In this document: positions 18,161 through 28,155 of the stretch, piece after piece
Numbering within the stretch: position 1 is the stretch's first letter
Layout of the letters: the number at the start of each line of letters is the position of its first letter
Assembly: GCA_007858575.1 (NCBI GenBank)
Contig: CP042279.1
Span: 4,466,501 to 4,530,500 of the forward strand
Length of the DNA stretch: 64,000 nucleotides
Reading direction: 5' to 3'
From: Streptomyces sp. WAC08241
GTDB taxonomy: Bacteria > Actinomycetota > Actinomycetes > Streptomycetales > Streptomycetaceae
Made by a program: the position numbers and the translations under genes
The notes under the pieces: generated by a model
What the model saw: the letters and a program-made list of their open reading frames with translations, nothing else
The model's database searches: none
Told to the model about the DNA's origin: nothing

Positions 18161-19534
18161 ATGCGACGTTCCCTCCGCGCCAGGAGGCCCGGCAGGAGGT
18201 CCGCCACCCTCGCGGCCCTCGTGGCGCTCGCCCTCGCGGCGCCCCTCTCCGCGCTCGCGACACCCGCCGGGGCCGACCCAGCGCCGACCGCCGCCCGCTC
18301 TTCCGCTTCCGGCTCCGGCTCCGGGGAGGTGATCCGGCAGTACGAGGTCGCCGGACCGTCCACCCCGGCCGCCCGCACCGCGCTCGCCGCCACCGGGGTC
18401 TCGATCGACGAGGTCGACGCCCGCGCGGTCGTGGTCAGCGCGAACGCCGAACAGCTCGGGCGCCTCAGGGCCCTGGGCTACCGGCCGGTGGCCCTGCCGG
18501 CCCTGCCGGACCGGGGCGGGGCCGCCCGGTCGGCGCTCGGCCCGCTGGACTTCCCGTCGGCGGACTCCCGCTACCACAACTACGCCGAGGCGAACGCGGA
18601 GATCGCCCAGCGGCTCGCCCAGTACCCCTCGATCATGAGCAAGCGGGTGATCGGGAAGTCGTACGAGGGCCGGGACATCGTCGCGATCAAGGTCAGCGAC
18701 AACGTGGCCGTCGACGAGAACGAGCCCGAGGTCCTCTTCACCCACCACCAGCACGCCCGCGAGCACCTCACCGTCGAGATGGCGCTCTACCTGCTGCGCG
18801 AACTCGGCGCGGGCTACGGCACGGACAGCAGGATCACCAATGCCGTGAACGGCCGCGAGATCTGGATCGTCCCGGACCTCAACCCGGACGGCGGCGAGTA
18901 CGACATCGCGTCCGGCTCCTACCGGAGCTGGCGCAAGAACCGGCAGCCCAACTCCGGCTCCTCGTACGTCGGCACGGACCTGAACCGGAACTGGGACTAC
19001 AAGTGGGGCTGCTGCGGCGGCTCCTCGGGCTCCAAGGGCTCCGAGACCTACGGGGCGCGGCCCCGAGTCGGCCCCCGAGGTGAAGGTCGTCGCCGACTTC
19101 GTCCGCTCCCGGGTGGTCGGCGGGAAGCAGCAGGTCAAGGCGGCCATCGACTTCCACACGTACAGCGAACTGGTCCTCTGGCCCTTCGGCTGGACCACCG
19201 CCGACACCACCACCGGCATGACCAAGGACGACCGGGACGCCTTCGCGGCCGTGGGGAAGAAGATGGCCGCGAGCAACGGCTACACCCCCGAGCAGTCCAG
19301 CGACCTGTACGTCACGGACGGCTCGATCGACGACTACCTGTGGGGCAGCCAGAAGGTCTTCGCCTACACCTTCGAGATGTACCCGTCCTCGTCCTCCGGC
19401 GGCGGCTTCTACCCGCCCGACGAGGTCATCGAACGCGAAACGGCCCGCAACCGGGACGCGGTGCTCCAGCTCCTGGAGAACGCGGACTGCATGTACCGCT
19501 CGATCGGGAAGCAGGGCAGTACTGCGCGGCCTGA
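18161..19534 (+). CDS. Secreted zinc carboxypeptidase (M14 family)
   Basis: Start ATG 18161 follows AGGAGACACC. There is a long twin-basic signal peptide (RRSLRARRPGRRSATLAALVALALAAPLSALATPAGA), then a propeptide-like region (about residues 45-125) and an M14 catalytic domain. Zinc ligands are visible in FTHHQHAREHLTVEM (HxxE) and AAIDFHTYSELV (His); substrate and catalytic parts are LNPDGGEYD, DLNRNWDYKWGCCGG and FTFEMYP (catalytic Glu). Breaks lie near 19060 and 19520, with the end GQYCAA. It should trim C-terminal residues from peptides outside the cell. Confidence 0.9.
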   Translation: MRRSLRARRPGRRSATLAALVALALAAPLSALATPAGADPAPTAARSSASGSGSGEVIRQYEVAGPSTPAARTALAATGVSIDEVDARAVVVSANAEQLGRLRALGYRPVALPALPDRGGAARSALGPLDFPSADSRYHNYAEANAEIAQRLAQYPSIMSKRVIGKSYEGRDIVAIKVSDNVAVDENEPEVLFTHHQHAREHLTVEMALYLLRELGAGYGTDSRITNAVNGREIWIVPDLNPDGGEYDIASGSYRSWRKNRQPNSGSSYVGTDLNRNWDYKWGCCGGSSGSKGSETYGARPRVGPRGEGRRRLRPLPGGRREAAGQGGHRLPHVQRTGPLALRLDHRRHHHRHDQGRPGRLRGRGEEDGREQRLHPRAVQRPVRHGRLDRRLPVGQPEGLRLHLRDVPVLVLRRRLLPARRGHRTRNGPQPGRGAPAPGERGLHVPLDREAGQYCAA

Positions 19535-19555
19535 CCCGCCACCCGTGACGAGGTG

Positions 19556-19581
19556 CCCCGGCCGGAGCGACCGGCCGGGGC
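19556..19581. terminator. Hairpin between carboxypeptidase and RidA genes
   Basis: Perfect 11-base arms GCCCCGGCCGG / CCGGCCGGGGC with the loop AGCGA, followed by CTTCGTC. It serves two converging genes. Confidence 0.8.
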
Positions 19582-19587
19582 GCTTCG

Positions 19588-20033
19588 TCAGCCCAGGACC
19601 GCCAGCGCGTCGATCTCGACGAGGAGGCCGGCCGGGAGGCCGACGTAGACGGTGGTGCGGGCGGAGGCGGGGCCTTGAGGTGCTGCTCCTCGAAGTACCG
19701 GTCGTAGATCTCGTTCATCTCGGCGAAGTGGTCCACGTCCGTCAGGTAGACGCGCATCATCATGACGTCGTCCCAGGTCGCGCCGCCCTCCTCCAGGATC
19801 GCCTTGACGTTGGCGAAGGTCTGGAGGGTCTGCTCGCGCAGGGTCGGGCCCGCGACGGTCGGCGCCTGTCCCTCGACGGCCGGCAGGAAGCCGACCTGGC
19901 CGGCGACCTGGAGGACGTTGCTCTTCCTCACGCCGTGCGAGAACCTCGCGGGCGGGGCGGTGTGGGTCGCCGGGGTCAGGGCGGTCTTCTCGACGGGCTG
20001 CGGGAACGTCTGCGCGGTCGGCTGGTCGCTCAT
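19588..20033 (-). CDS. RidA (YjgF/UK114) family enamine/imine deaminase
   Basis: About 148 residues from ATG 20033. Family motifs: FSHGVRKSNVLQVAGQVGFLP, TLREQTLQTFANVKAILEEGGATWDDVMMMRVYLTDV (RidA helix and strand), ASARTTVYVGLP (Arg that binds the carboxylate) and LLVEIDALAVLG at the end. One C is lost at about 19670 (four instead of five). RidA proteins hydrolyse the reactive 2-aminoacrylate-type enamines released by PLP deaminases. That fits the PLP amino-acid deaminase encoded across the divergent promoter. It overlaps the IclR gene by ATGA. Confidence 0.88.
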
Positions 20034-20789
20034 GCGGTGTCCTTGGTCGGGGCGGTGCCGGAGTACTCCCGGCTGATGGCGTCCGCGGTGCGGCGCACCT
20101 GCGGGAGGAGGGCGAGGAGTTCCCCGGCCGTGACGACCACGTTGGGCGCCGAGACCGACATGGCGGCGACGACCCGCCCGTCGGCGCCGCGGACGGGCGC
20201 GCCGACGCAGTTGATGGACTCCTCGTGGCCGCCGAGGTCGGTGGCCCACCCTGCTCGCGCACGGTCGCCAGCTCCTTGAGGAAGGCGGCGGCGTTCGGCG
20301 TCGAACGGGGCGTGTACGGGGGTAGTCGAGCTTCGCGGCGACCGCGCGCCGCTCGGCCTCGGGCAGGTCGGCCAGGAGCAGCTTGGCGACGGCGGCGACG
20401 GTGATCGCGACGGGCCTGCCGATGCGCGAGTACATGCGGACCGGGTAGCGGCTCTCGACCTTGTCGATGTAGAGCACCTCGCCCTCCTCGTACACCGCGA
20501 GGTGGACCGTGTGCCCGGTCCGCTCGTTGAGCGCGGTGAGGTAGGGGTGGGCGATCTCCCGGACGTCGAGGTTCTCGACGGCCTCCTGCGCGAGCGCGAA
20601 GAGCCGGGCGCCCAGGCGGTAGCGCTGGTCCTGCTGGCGGTGGACGAGCCCGTGCTCGTGGAGCGTGCGCAGCAGCCGCAGGGCCGTGGACTTGTGGACG
20701 CCGAGGCTCTCGGCGACCTGCCCGAGGTCGGCGGGGCCCCGCGCGAGCAGCGGCAGGATGCTGAGCGCCCGGTCGACGGTCTGGCTCAT
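20030..20789 (-). CDS. IclR-family transcriptional regulator
   Basis: About 252 residues. N-terminal winged helix: SQTVDRALSILPLLARGPADLGQVAESLGVHKSTALRLLRTL in outline. The effector domain includes LAVYEEGEVLYIDKVESRYPVRMYSRIGRP and a later segment in another frame (PNAAAFLKELATVREQG, NVVVTAGELLALLPQVRRTADAISREYSG). Breaks lie near 20320 and 20255. It is the probable local regulator of the D-amino-acid genes; a palindrome in the divergent promoter (21957-21973) is a candidate site. The ends overlap the neighbouring genes by ATGA, so kinase, regulator and RidA form one unit. Confidence 0.88.
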
Positions 20790-21871
20790 GGCGTGCGTAC
20801 TCCTGGTCGTCCCCCGCGCGGCCGGGGCCCTGCGGGTCCTCGCCCGTCCGCCCGGGGTCTCCTCGTCGGCCTCCGTCCAGTCGGGGCCGAGGTGAAGTGT
20901 CCCCCAGGCCGCGTCGTCGAGCGCGGCCAGGCGGTCGGCCAGGTCGCGGCGGGGCGGGACGGCCAGGTCGCCGGGGACCGTGAGGGCGGCGGCGGCCGTC
21001 AGGTGCCCGTGACGGAGCCGGCTCCGGAGGTCGAGGCCGCGGAGGGTCGCGGAGAGGAAACCGGCGGCGAAGGCGTCCCCGGCGCCGATCGGCGAGACGA
21101 CGTCGACGCGGGGGCGGGGACGGAGGTCGCGGTTCCCCGCGGTCCGCACCGCCGCGCTCGACGGCCACGGCTCCCGTGCCGCCCAGCTTGACCACGACCG
21201 TTCCCGGTCCGGGCAGGGCCTCGAAGACCTCGCGGGGGTCCTTCAGGCCCCACAGCCGCTCAGCCTCGTCCGCGCCGACGAAGACGACGTCGGCGCGGCG
21301 GGCCAGTTCGAGGAGTACGCCGGGGCGTCGCCGTCGCGCCACAGGGCCGGCCGGTGGTTGACGTCGAAGGAGACGAGCGGCCGGCCGGGGCGCGGGGCGG
21401 TGAGCTCCCGCAGCAGGGCCAGGCAGTCCCCGGAGAGGGCGGCGGTGATGCCGGTGAGGTGCAGGATCCGGGCGCCGGCGACGCTCTCGTACGGGACGGT
21501 GGCGGGCGACATCGCCGAGGCGGCGGACCCGGCCCGGTAGTAGACGACCTCGTGCGCGTCGGTGGCCCGGTCCTCGTCCGTGCGGAAGTAGATCCCGGTC
21601 GGCCGGTGCGGGTCGCGGCCGACGGCCGTGACGTCGACGCCGTGGCCGCCGACGACGTCGAGCAGGTGGTCGCCGAAGCCGTCGCGGCCGACGCGGCCGA
21701 CCCACTTGGCGCGGTGCCCGGCGGCGGCGAGGGCGCAGGCGACGTTGGTCTCGGCGCCGCCGATCGCCCGCGTGAAGGAGGGACGTCCGCGAGGCGGCCC
21801 GGCCGGGAGGGCAGGAAGGTGACCATGGACTCGCCGAGGCAGACGACGTCCACGGGCGCGTGTCCGCTCAC
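20786..21871 (-). CDS. PfkB-family carbohydrate kinase (2-keto-3-deoxygluconate kinase-like)
   Basis: Starts at GTG 21871: APVDVVCLGESMVTFLPSRPG, then GGAETNVACALAAAGHRAKWVGRVGRDGFGDHLLD (PfkB N-terminal signature), GARILHLTGITAALS, VSFDVNHRPALWRDG, FVGADEAERLWGLKDP, VVKLGGTGAVAVERG and the C-terminal signature VDVVSPIGAGDAFAAGFLSATLRG. This pattern is closest to sugar-acid kinases. Breaks lie near 21785, 21315, 21150 and 20830. A sugar kinase beside D-amino-acid genes is a recurrent actinobacterial arrangement, but its real substrate is not clear. Confidence 0.82.
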
Positions 21872-21956
21872 TCTCGTGCTCCCTGCGACTCCACGGGTCC
21901 ATTGACCCGGCCTTGGCCCGGATGTTAGACAGCCGTGAGCAAGGTGCGCAATGAGC

Positions 21957-21973
21957 GTTGCAGCGAATGCAAC
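21957..21973. promoter_or_regulatory. Candidate IclR operator GTTGCA-N5-TGCAAC
   Basis: A perfect palindrome GTTGCA-GCGAA-TGCAAC between the divergent kinase/IclR/RidA operon and the deaminase operon, with a nearby TGCGCA half-like element. It ends 17 bases before the deaminase start and would overlap its leader. Confidence 0.55.
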
Positions 21974-21990
21974 ACCGCGAGGAGGAGCCC

Positions 21991-23308
21991 ATGGCAGGCC
22001 CGGCGAACGAGACGCCCGCGCAGGAGGACGTACGGAAGGGGCGCGAGATCCCCGACCTCTCCGCCGAACGCGTCGACCACCGCTTCAAGGCCCTCCCCCG
22101 GACGCCGAGGGCCTGACCGTCGGCGAGCTCTCCGCCCAGCGCCGCAACCTCTTCACCGGCGGCTACACCACCCCGTCCTCGCCCTCTCCGCCGAGTCCGT
22201 CGAGCACAACCTGCGCCTCCTGGAGACGTACGCCGAGCGCCACGGCCTCGCCTTCGCCCCGCACGGCAAGACCTCCATGGCCCCCGGCTCTTCGAGCGGC
22301 AGTTGGCGCACGGCGCCTGGGGCATCACCGCGGCCGTGCCCCACCAGGCCCGCGTCTACCGCGCCCACGGCATCGCCCGGATCTTCCTCGCCAACGAGCT
22401 GGTCGACCCCGTCGCCCTGCGCTGGTTCGCCGCCGAGCTCGACGCCGACCCGGACTTCCGCCTGGTCTGCTACGTGGACTCCCGTGCGCGGCGTCGAGCT
22501 GATGGACGAGGCCCTGCGCGCCGCCGGGGCCGGCCGCCCGGTGGACGTCGTCGTCGAGCTGGGCGCGGGCGAGGGGGCCCGTACCGGCGTCCGTACGGAG
22601 GCGGAGTGCGCCGCCGTCGCGGACGCGGTCGCCGCCACCGCCACCCTGCGGCTCGTCGGCGTCGCCGGGTACGAGGGCGAGGTGCCGGAGGCGGACCCCG
22701 AGCGGGTCCGGGACTGGCTGCTGCGGCTCACCGGCCTCGCCGCCGCCTTCGACCGGGAGGGCCGCTTCGGCCCCGGCATCGGCGAGATCGTGGTGAGCGC
22801 GGGCGGCAGCGCCTGGTTCGACGCGGTCGCCGAGGTCTTCGCAGAGATCCCCGCGCTCTCCCTCCCGGTCCTGAAGCTGCTGCGCTCCGGCGCGTACGTC
22901 TCGCACGACGACGGCCGCTACCGGGAGGTCACCCCTTCAACCGGGTCCCCGGGGAGGGTGCGCTCCAGCCGGCGTTCCGGCTCTGGTCGCAGGTCGTCTC
23001 CCGGCCCACCGGCGAGCAGGCCTTCACCAACGCGGGCAAGCGGGACGCCGCCCACGACCTGGACCTCCCGGAGGCGCAGGTGGTCCGCGATGCCCGCACG
23101 GGCGAGGTCCGCCCGCCGGGGCATCACCGTGACGGGCCTCTCCGACCAGCACGCCTGGCTGCGCACGGAGCCGGGGGCGGACCTGGAGGTCGGGGACTGG
23201 GTGGGGATGGGCCTCTCCCACCCGTGCACGGCGTTCGACAAGTGGCAGCTCATTCCGCTGGTCGAGGCCGACGGCACGGTGGTCGACCACGTCCGCACGT
23301 TCTTCTAG
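21991..23308 (+). CDS. PLP-dependent D-amino-acid deaminase (fold III, DSD1-like)
   Basis: Start ATG 21991 after GAGGAGGAG. Fold-type III (alanine racemase N-terminal) enzyme: YTTPVLALSAESVEHNLRLLETYAERHGLAFAPHGKTSMAP, where Lys of APHGKT should bind PLP. Then GAWGITAAVPHQARVYRAHGIARIFLANELVDP, VVELGAGEGARTGVRTEAE and a C-terminal domain with GLSDQHAWLRTEPGADLEVGDWVGMGLSHPCTAFDKW; the DQH and HPC residues are the zinc ligands of D-serine dehydratase-like proteins. Breaks lie near 22100, 22180, 22290, 22490, 22935 and 23115. It should deaminate a D-amino acid, and RidA would clear the released enamine. Confidence 0.85.
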
Positions 23309-23327
23309 GCGCCGGGGAGTCGGGACA

Positions 23328-24926
23328 GTGGTGGAACTCGTCATCCGTGACGCCGAGGTCATCGACGGCGGCGGCGGCCCTCCTACCGGGCCGACGTCGG
23401 CGTCGAGGACGGCCGGATCACCACGATCGTCCGGGGAGGCCGCCGCCGCGGCGGCCGGCGGCCCACCGGCCGCCGGATCCTGGACGCCGAGGGGCTCGTC
23501 CTCTCCCCGGCTTCGTCGACATGCACGCCCACAGCGACCTGGCGCTGCTCCGCGACCCCGACCACTCCGCGAAGGCCGCGCAGGGCGTGACCCTGGAGGT
23601 CCTGGGCCAGGACGGCCTGTCGTACGCGCCGGTGGACGACCGCACGCGCGCGGAGGTGCGGCGGGCGATCACCGGCTGGAACGGCGACGGCTCCGACCTG
23701 GACCTGGACTGGCGCACGGTCGGCGAGTACCTGGACCGGCTCGACGGCGCGCACGGCGGCCGGGGCATCGCCGTCAACGCCGCCTATCTCGTCCCCCAGG
23801 GGACGGTCCGGGCGCAGGTGGTCGGTTGGGAGGACCGCCCGGCGACGGAGGCCGAGCTGGAGCGGATGCGGCGGCTCGTCGCCGAGGGCCTGGAGCAGGG
23901 CGCGGTCGGCATGTCCTCCGGCCTGACCTACACCCCCGGGATGTACGCGCCGGACGCCGAGCTGACCGAGCTGTGCCGGGTCGTCGCGGAGTACGGCGGC
24001 TACTACTGCCCGCACCACCGCTCGTACGGGGCCGGGGCCCTCGACGCGTACGCGGAGATGGTCGCCCTGACCCGGGAGGCCGGGTGCGCCCTGCACCTGG
24101 CCCACGCCACCATGAACTTCGGCGTGAACGAGGGCCGGGCCCCGAGCTGCTCGCCCTGCTCGACGCGGCCCTGGACGCGGGCGCGGACATCAGCCTCGAC
24201 ACGTATCCGTACACCCCCGGCTGCACGACCCTGGTGGCCGTGCTGCCGAGCTGGGCGAGCGAGGGCGGCCCGGAGGCGGTGCTCGCGCGGCTCCGAGACG
24301 ACGCGACGGCCGAGCGGATCAGGCACCACCTGGAGGAGGTCGGCTCGGACGGCTGCCACGGCGTCCCCGTCGACTGGGACACGATCGAGGTCTCGGGGTG
24401 AACGCGCCCGCGCTCGCGGGGTTCGTCGGCCGCCGCGTCGACGGCTGGGCCACGGCCCGCCGGCTCCTGGTCGAGGACCGGCTCGGCACGACGATCCTCC
24501 AGCACGTGGGCCACGAGGAGAACGTCCGGACGATCATGCGCCACCGGGTGCACACCGGCGGCTCGGACGGCATCCTCCAGGGCCTCAAGCCGCATCCGCG
24601 CGCGTACGGCACGTTCCCCGAGTACCTGGGGCGGTACGCGCGCGAGCTCGGCGTCCTGTCCCTGGAGGAGTGCGTCGCCCACCTGACCTCCCGCCCGGCC
24701 GCCCGCCTCCGCCTCCCCAACCGGGGCCTGGTCCGCGAGGGTACGTGGCCGACCTGGTCCTCTTCGACCCGGCGACGGTCGCCTCGGGCGCGACGTACGC
24801 ACGCCCGAGGACCCTGCCGACGGGCATCCCGCACGTCCTGGTCGGGGGAGGTTCGTGATCGAGGACGGCAGCCGGACGGACGTGCTGGCGGGGCGCGCGA
24901 TCAGGCGGACGCCGGTCCCCCGGTAG
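23328..24926 (+). CDS. N-acyl-D-amino-acid deacylase (D-aminoacylase)
   Basis: Amidohydrolase-fold enzyme from GTG 23328 (VELVIRDAEVIDGGGG). Visible metal and active-site motifs: LSPGFVDMHAHSDLALL (HxH), VTLEVLGQDGLSYAP, GMSSGLTYTPGMYAP, CPHHRSYG, LHLAHATMNFG and VHTGGSDGILQGLKPHPRAYGTFPEYLG (catalytic Asp). The C-terminal strands are REGYVADLVLFDPATV and TGIPHVLVGG. It ends RTPVPR at 24926, overlapping the converging mptB-like gene by 26 bases. Breaks lie near 23385, 23430, 23510, 24140, 24397 (four Gs for five), 24745 and 24848. It frees D-amino acids for the adjacent deaminase, so the two genes form a short pathway. Confidence 0.9.
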
Positions 24927-26350
24927 GCGCGCCCACCGGGTCGGCGTCCTCCGCGGCGCCGGCCCGCCACGGGTCCCGCCGCGCCCACAGCAGGCCGAGC
25001 GCGGCCACGGCGCCCGCCAGCGAACCCGTACCAGGGCGTGCGCCCCGAGGGCGCCGTCTCGTACACGAGCGCCGCCGAGAGGACCGCGAGGACCTGCCCG
25101 GCCCGGCCGTACCAGGCCGCCGACGCGACGACGGCCGTCCCCCACAGCAGGTACCAGGGCTGGACCATCGGCGAGAGCGCGACCAGGGCCACCAGGGAGA
25201 GGCCGAGGCCGAGGACCGGGTCGAGGAGCCCCGCCACGCGCGCCGCGCGAGGACCGCGATGAGGACGAGCGCGGCGGCGAGGCCCAGCTTCTGCACGAGG
25301 TCCTTGACCGGGTCGGGGTCGTCCGCGAGGAGCAGCCCGAGCCCGAGCCCGAGGTCGCTGGTGGCGGACAGGGCGGTGTGGATGGTCCCGGCGACGCTCT
25401 GCGTGCGCAGCCATCCGAACCCGGTCCCGGCGAGCACCGTCGCGCCCGCCGCCACGGCCCCCGCGACGGCCCCGGGCAGCACGAGGCCCTTCGCCAGGCC
25501 CCGGGCGCCGCCCCCGGCCCGGCGGGCGACGACGATCCCGATGAAGAGCAGGGCGACCGCCGCCGGGGACTTCACCATCACGGCGCAGCCGACGAGGACG
25601 GAGCCGAGCACCCACCGGCCCCGCGTCGCGAGCAGGACGCCGGCGAGGACGAGGCCGATCATCAGGCCGTCGTTGTGCGTGCCGCCGACGACGTGGATCA
25701 GGAAGAGCGGGTTGAGGACGGCCAGCCAGAGCGCGCCCGCCCGGCCGCCGGGCCCGCCGCCGAGCCCCCGGACCGCCCACGCGGTGAGCGCGAGGGCCCC
25801 GAGGGCGATCAGGCGCATGCCGAGGACGGCGGGCACGACCGCGCCGCCGGTGAGCTTCACGACGGCCGCCGCGAGGAGCAGGAAGGCGGGGCCGTACGGG
25901 GCGGGGTGTCGGTCCAGTGCCCGCCGACGCTCGCCGCCGCCTCGGCGCCGAGGTCGCCGGGGCCGAGGACGGAGGGCCCGGCGCCGTACACGTCGTGCCC
26001 TTCGAGGACCATGGCGCCCTGGGCGACGTAGCTGTAGACGTCGGCGCTGTGCAGCGGCGGGGCGAGGAGGAGCGGGACGGTCCAGCAGACGAGGGTCGCG
26101 AGGACCCCGTCCCGCGCGGCCCCGGTGCCCCGGGCCAGCAGCACCCCGTACCGCCCCCACGCGGCGACGAGCAGGGTCAGGCCGAGGTACGCCAGGACGG
26201 CCCCGGCGGCCGTGGACGCCGGGCCGTGCCGCTCCCACAGCCCCCGCCGCCGCGCACCGGCAGCGTCCCGGCGAACCATCCGCCCACGGCGACGGCGAGC
26301 GATCCGCCCGCACCCAGCCACCGGCATCCGGAGGCACTGAAGACCCACAT
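24901..26350 (-). CDS. MptB-like polyprenyl-phosphomannose alpha-1,6-mannosyltransferase
   Basis: Polytopic GT-C-type membrane protein of about 480 residues from ATG 26350. There are about 12 helices, including STAAGAVLAYLGLTLLVAAWG, DGVLATLVCWTVPLLLAPP, and the extracytoplasmic loop LHSADVYSYVAQGAMVLEGHDVYGAGPS that carries the conserved Asp. Later parts are TPAPYGPAFLLLAAAVVKLTGG, LNPLFLIHVVGGTHNDGLMIGLVLAG and SPMVQPWYLLWGTAVVASAAW. This matches the actinobacterial MptA/MptB family. Breaks lie near 26250, 25905, 25235 and 25025. In Streptomyces, which lacks lipoarabinomannan of the mycobacterial type, the acceptor is not known. Confidence 0.8.
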
Positions 26351-26466
26351 GGCGTGCCAACCTATCCGGCGCGCCGCGGGCACCGACCCCGGCCCCGGCC
26401 CTCCGCCCTCCCCGACGTGGCCCAAAACACGAAGCGTCCCGGCCGCCCCGGCCGTAAGCTCTCGTC

Positions 26467-27675
26467 ATGCAGGTGATCCAGTCCACGAAGCTCGCCAACG
26501 TCTGTTACGAAATCCGGGGTCCGGTGCTCGAAGAGGCGATGCGGCTCGAAGCCGCGGGTCATCGCATCCTCAAGCTCAACACGGGCAACCCGGCCGCCTT
26601 CGGCTTCGAGTGCCCGCCCGCCATCCTGGAAGACGTGCTGCGCAACCTCGCCGACGCGCACGGCTACGGCGACGCGAAGGGCCTGCTCGGCCCGCCGGGC
26701 GGTGATGAGCCACTACGAGACCAAGGGCATCCCGCTCTCCGTCGAGGACATCTACCTCGGCAACGGCGTCTCCGAGCTGATCCAGATGGCGATGCAGGCG
26801 CTCCTGGACGACGGCGACGAGGTCCTCGTCCCGGCCCCGGACTACCCGCTGTGGACGGCCTCGGTGTCGCTCGCGGGCGGTACGGCCGTGCACTACCGCT
26901 GCGACGAGCAGGCCGACTGGATGCCGGACCTCGCGGACATCGAACGGAAGATCACCGACCGCACCAAGGCGATCGTGATCATCAACCCGAACAACCTGAC
27001 GGGCGCCGTCTACGACGACGAGATGCTCCGCTCCCTGACGGAGATCGCCCGCCGGCACGGTCTGGTCGTCTGTTCGGACGAGATCTACGACAAGATCCTC
27101 TACGACGGCACCACGCACACCCCGACCGCCGCCATCGCGCCCGACCTGCTCTGCCTCACCTTCAACGGGATGAGCAAGAACTACCGGGTGGCCGGCTTCC
27201 GCTCCGGCTGGCTCGCGGTCTGCGGCCCGAAGCACCACGCCTCCTCGTACATCGAGGGCCTCACGATCCTCGCCAACATGCGCCTGTGCGCGAACATGCC
27301 GGCGCAGCACGCGGTGGCCGCCGCCCTCCAGGGCCGGCAGTCGATCGAGGACCTGGTGCTGCCGGGCGGGCGGCTCCTGGAGCAGCGGGACACGGCGTAC
27401 GAGCTGCTCACGCGGATCCCGGGCGTGACGTGCGTGAAGCCGAAGGGGCGCTGTACCTCTTCCCGCGGCTCGACCCGAACGTCTACAAGATCAAGGACGA
27501 CCGGCAGATGGTCCTGGACCTGCTGCGGGCCGAGAAGATCATGGTGGTGCACGGGACGGGCTTCAACTGGCACGAGCCGGACCACTTCCGGATCGTCACG
27601 CTGCCGGCGGCGGCGGACCTGGCGGACGCGGTGACGCGGATCGGGCGGTTCCTGGACGGCTACAGCCAGCCGTAG
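26467..27675 (+). CDS. alaA: AlaA-like PLP-dependent aminotransferase (fold I)
   Basis: About 403 residues from ATG 26467. Motifs of class I/II aminotransferases: LKLNTGNPAAFGFECPPAIL, DIYLGNGVSELIQMAMQALLDDGDEVLVPAPDYPLW, VIINPNNLTGAVYDDEML, LVVCSDEIYDKILYDG, FNGMSKNYRVAGFRSGWLAVCG (Schiff-base Lys in SKNYR) and PDHFRIVTLP (substrate Arg). This pattern fits the glutamate-pyruvate aminotransferase AlaA. Breaks lie near 26695 and 27447. There is no Shine-Dalgarno; a TAAGCT box ends 7 bases before the ATG, so the mRNA may be leaderless. Confidence 0.87.
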   Translation: MQVIQSTKLANVCYEIRGPVLEEAMRLEAAGHRILKLNTGNPAAFGFECPPAILEDVLRNLADAHGYGDAKGLLGPPGGDEPLRDQGHPALRRGHLPRQRRLRADPDGDAGAPGRRRRGPRPGPGLPAVDGLGVARGRYGRALPLRRAGRLDAGPRGHRTEDHRPHQGDRDHQPEQPDGRRLRRRDAPLPDGDRPPARSGRLFGRDLRQDPLRRHHAHPDRRHRARPALPHLQRDEQELPGGRLPLRLARGLRPEAPRLLVHRGPHDPRQHAPVREHAGAARGGRRPPGPAVDRGPGAAGRAAPGAAGHGVRAAHADPGRDVREAEGALYLFPRLDPNVYKIKDDRQMVLDLLRAEKIMVVHGTGFNWHEPDHFRIVTLPAAADLADAVTRIGRFLDGYSQP

Positions 27676-27702
27676 CCCCCGCACACGAGACCCGACTCAA
27701 CT

Positions 27703-27717
27703 TTAGACACGATCTAA
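27703..27717. promoter_or_regulatory. Candidate operator TTAGA-N5-TCTAA in a promoter
   Basis: The palindrome TTAGA-CACGA-TCTAA lies just upstream of a TAGGAT -10-like box (27720-27725), 30 bases before a start with a good ribosome site (AGGAGG). It overlaps the -35 to -10 spacer, so it could bind a repressor. The cognate protein is unknown. Confidence 0.45.
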
Positions 27718-27753
27718 GCTAGGATGGCTCCAGAGCACTCAGGAGGCCGTCCC

Positions 27754-28151
27754 ATGTACGAACCGATCCGCACCAAGTCGGTCCACCGGATGGCCGACGA
27801 CGCCCACGACGCGTACCCGCACCGCTCCCGCGAGGAGGAGCTGGACATCCAGCTCGCCGGACACCTCGCGGCCCTGCTCGCCGTCACCGACGAGCTGGGC
27901 GACACGGAGGCCGGCGAGCTCATCGCCCGGCAGGTGGCGCGGCTGCGCGGCGCACCGCCCGCACGGCACGCGGCTCTCAGCGGCGCGTCCGCGCGGGAGC
28001 TGCACGGCAAGGCGCACGCCCTCGCGGGCCGCGCCCTGGTCGTCGCCGCCTCCCGGGCCGACACGGCCGCCGCCATCCTCGCCGCCGAGCGGATGGACGC
28101 GCACACCGCGGCGCTGGCCGGGGAACCCGCCCTGGCCACGGCCGCCCCTGA
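27754..28151 (+). CDS. Conserved hypothetical protein, Ala-rich helical
   Basis: About 131 residues from ATG 27754 behind AGGAGG. Begins MYEPIRTKSVHRMADD, then SREEELDIQLAGHLAALLAVTDELGDTEAGELIARQVARLRG and a helical C-terminus (LAGRALVVAASRADTAAAILAAERMDAHTAAL). I recognise it as a widespread Streptomyces protein but know no function. In the raw sequence the frame runs on into the next gene. One extra C before CCTGA at 28146-28149 gives a stop at 28151, and a perfect 14-base hairpin follows at once, so this is its true end. It is soluble and probably not part of the downstream operon. Confidence 0.75.
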
Positions 28152-28155
28152 CGGC

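Noticed and set aside
20030..21871. PfkB kinase fused to the IclR regulator
   Set aside because: The open frame joins them only through a low-complexity tail. The IclR ATG at 20789 has a ribosome site (CCAGGAG), and a CATGA overlap stop exists one base out of frame.
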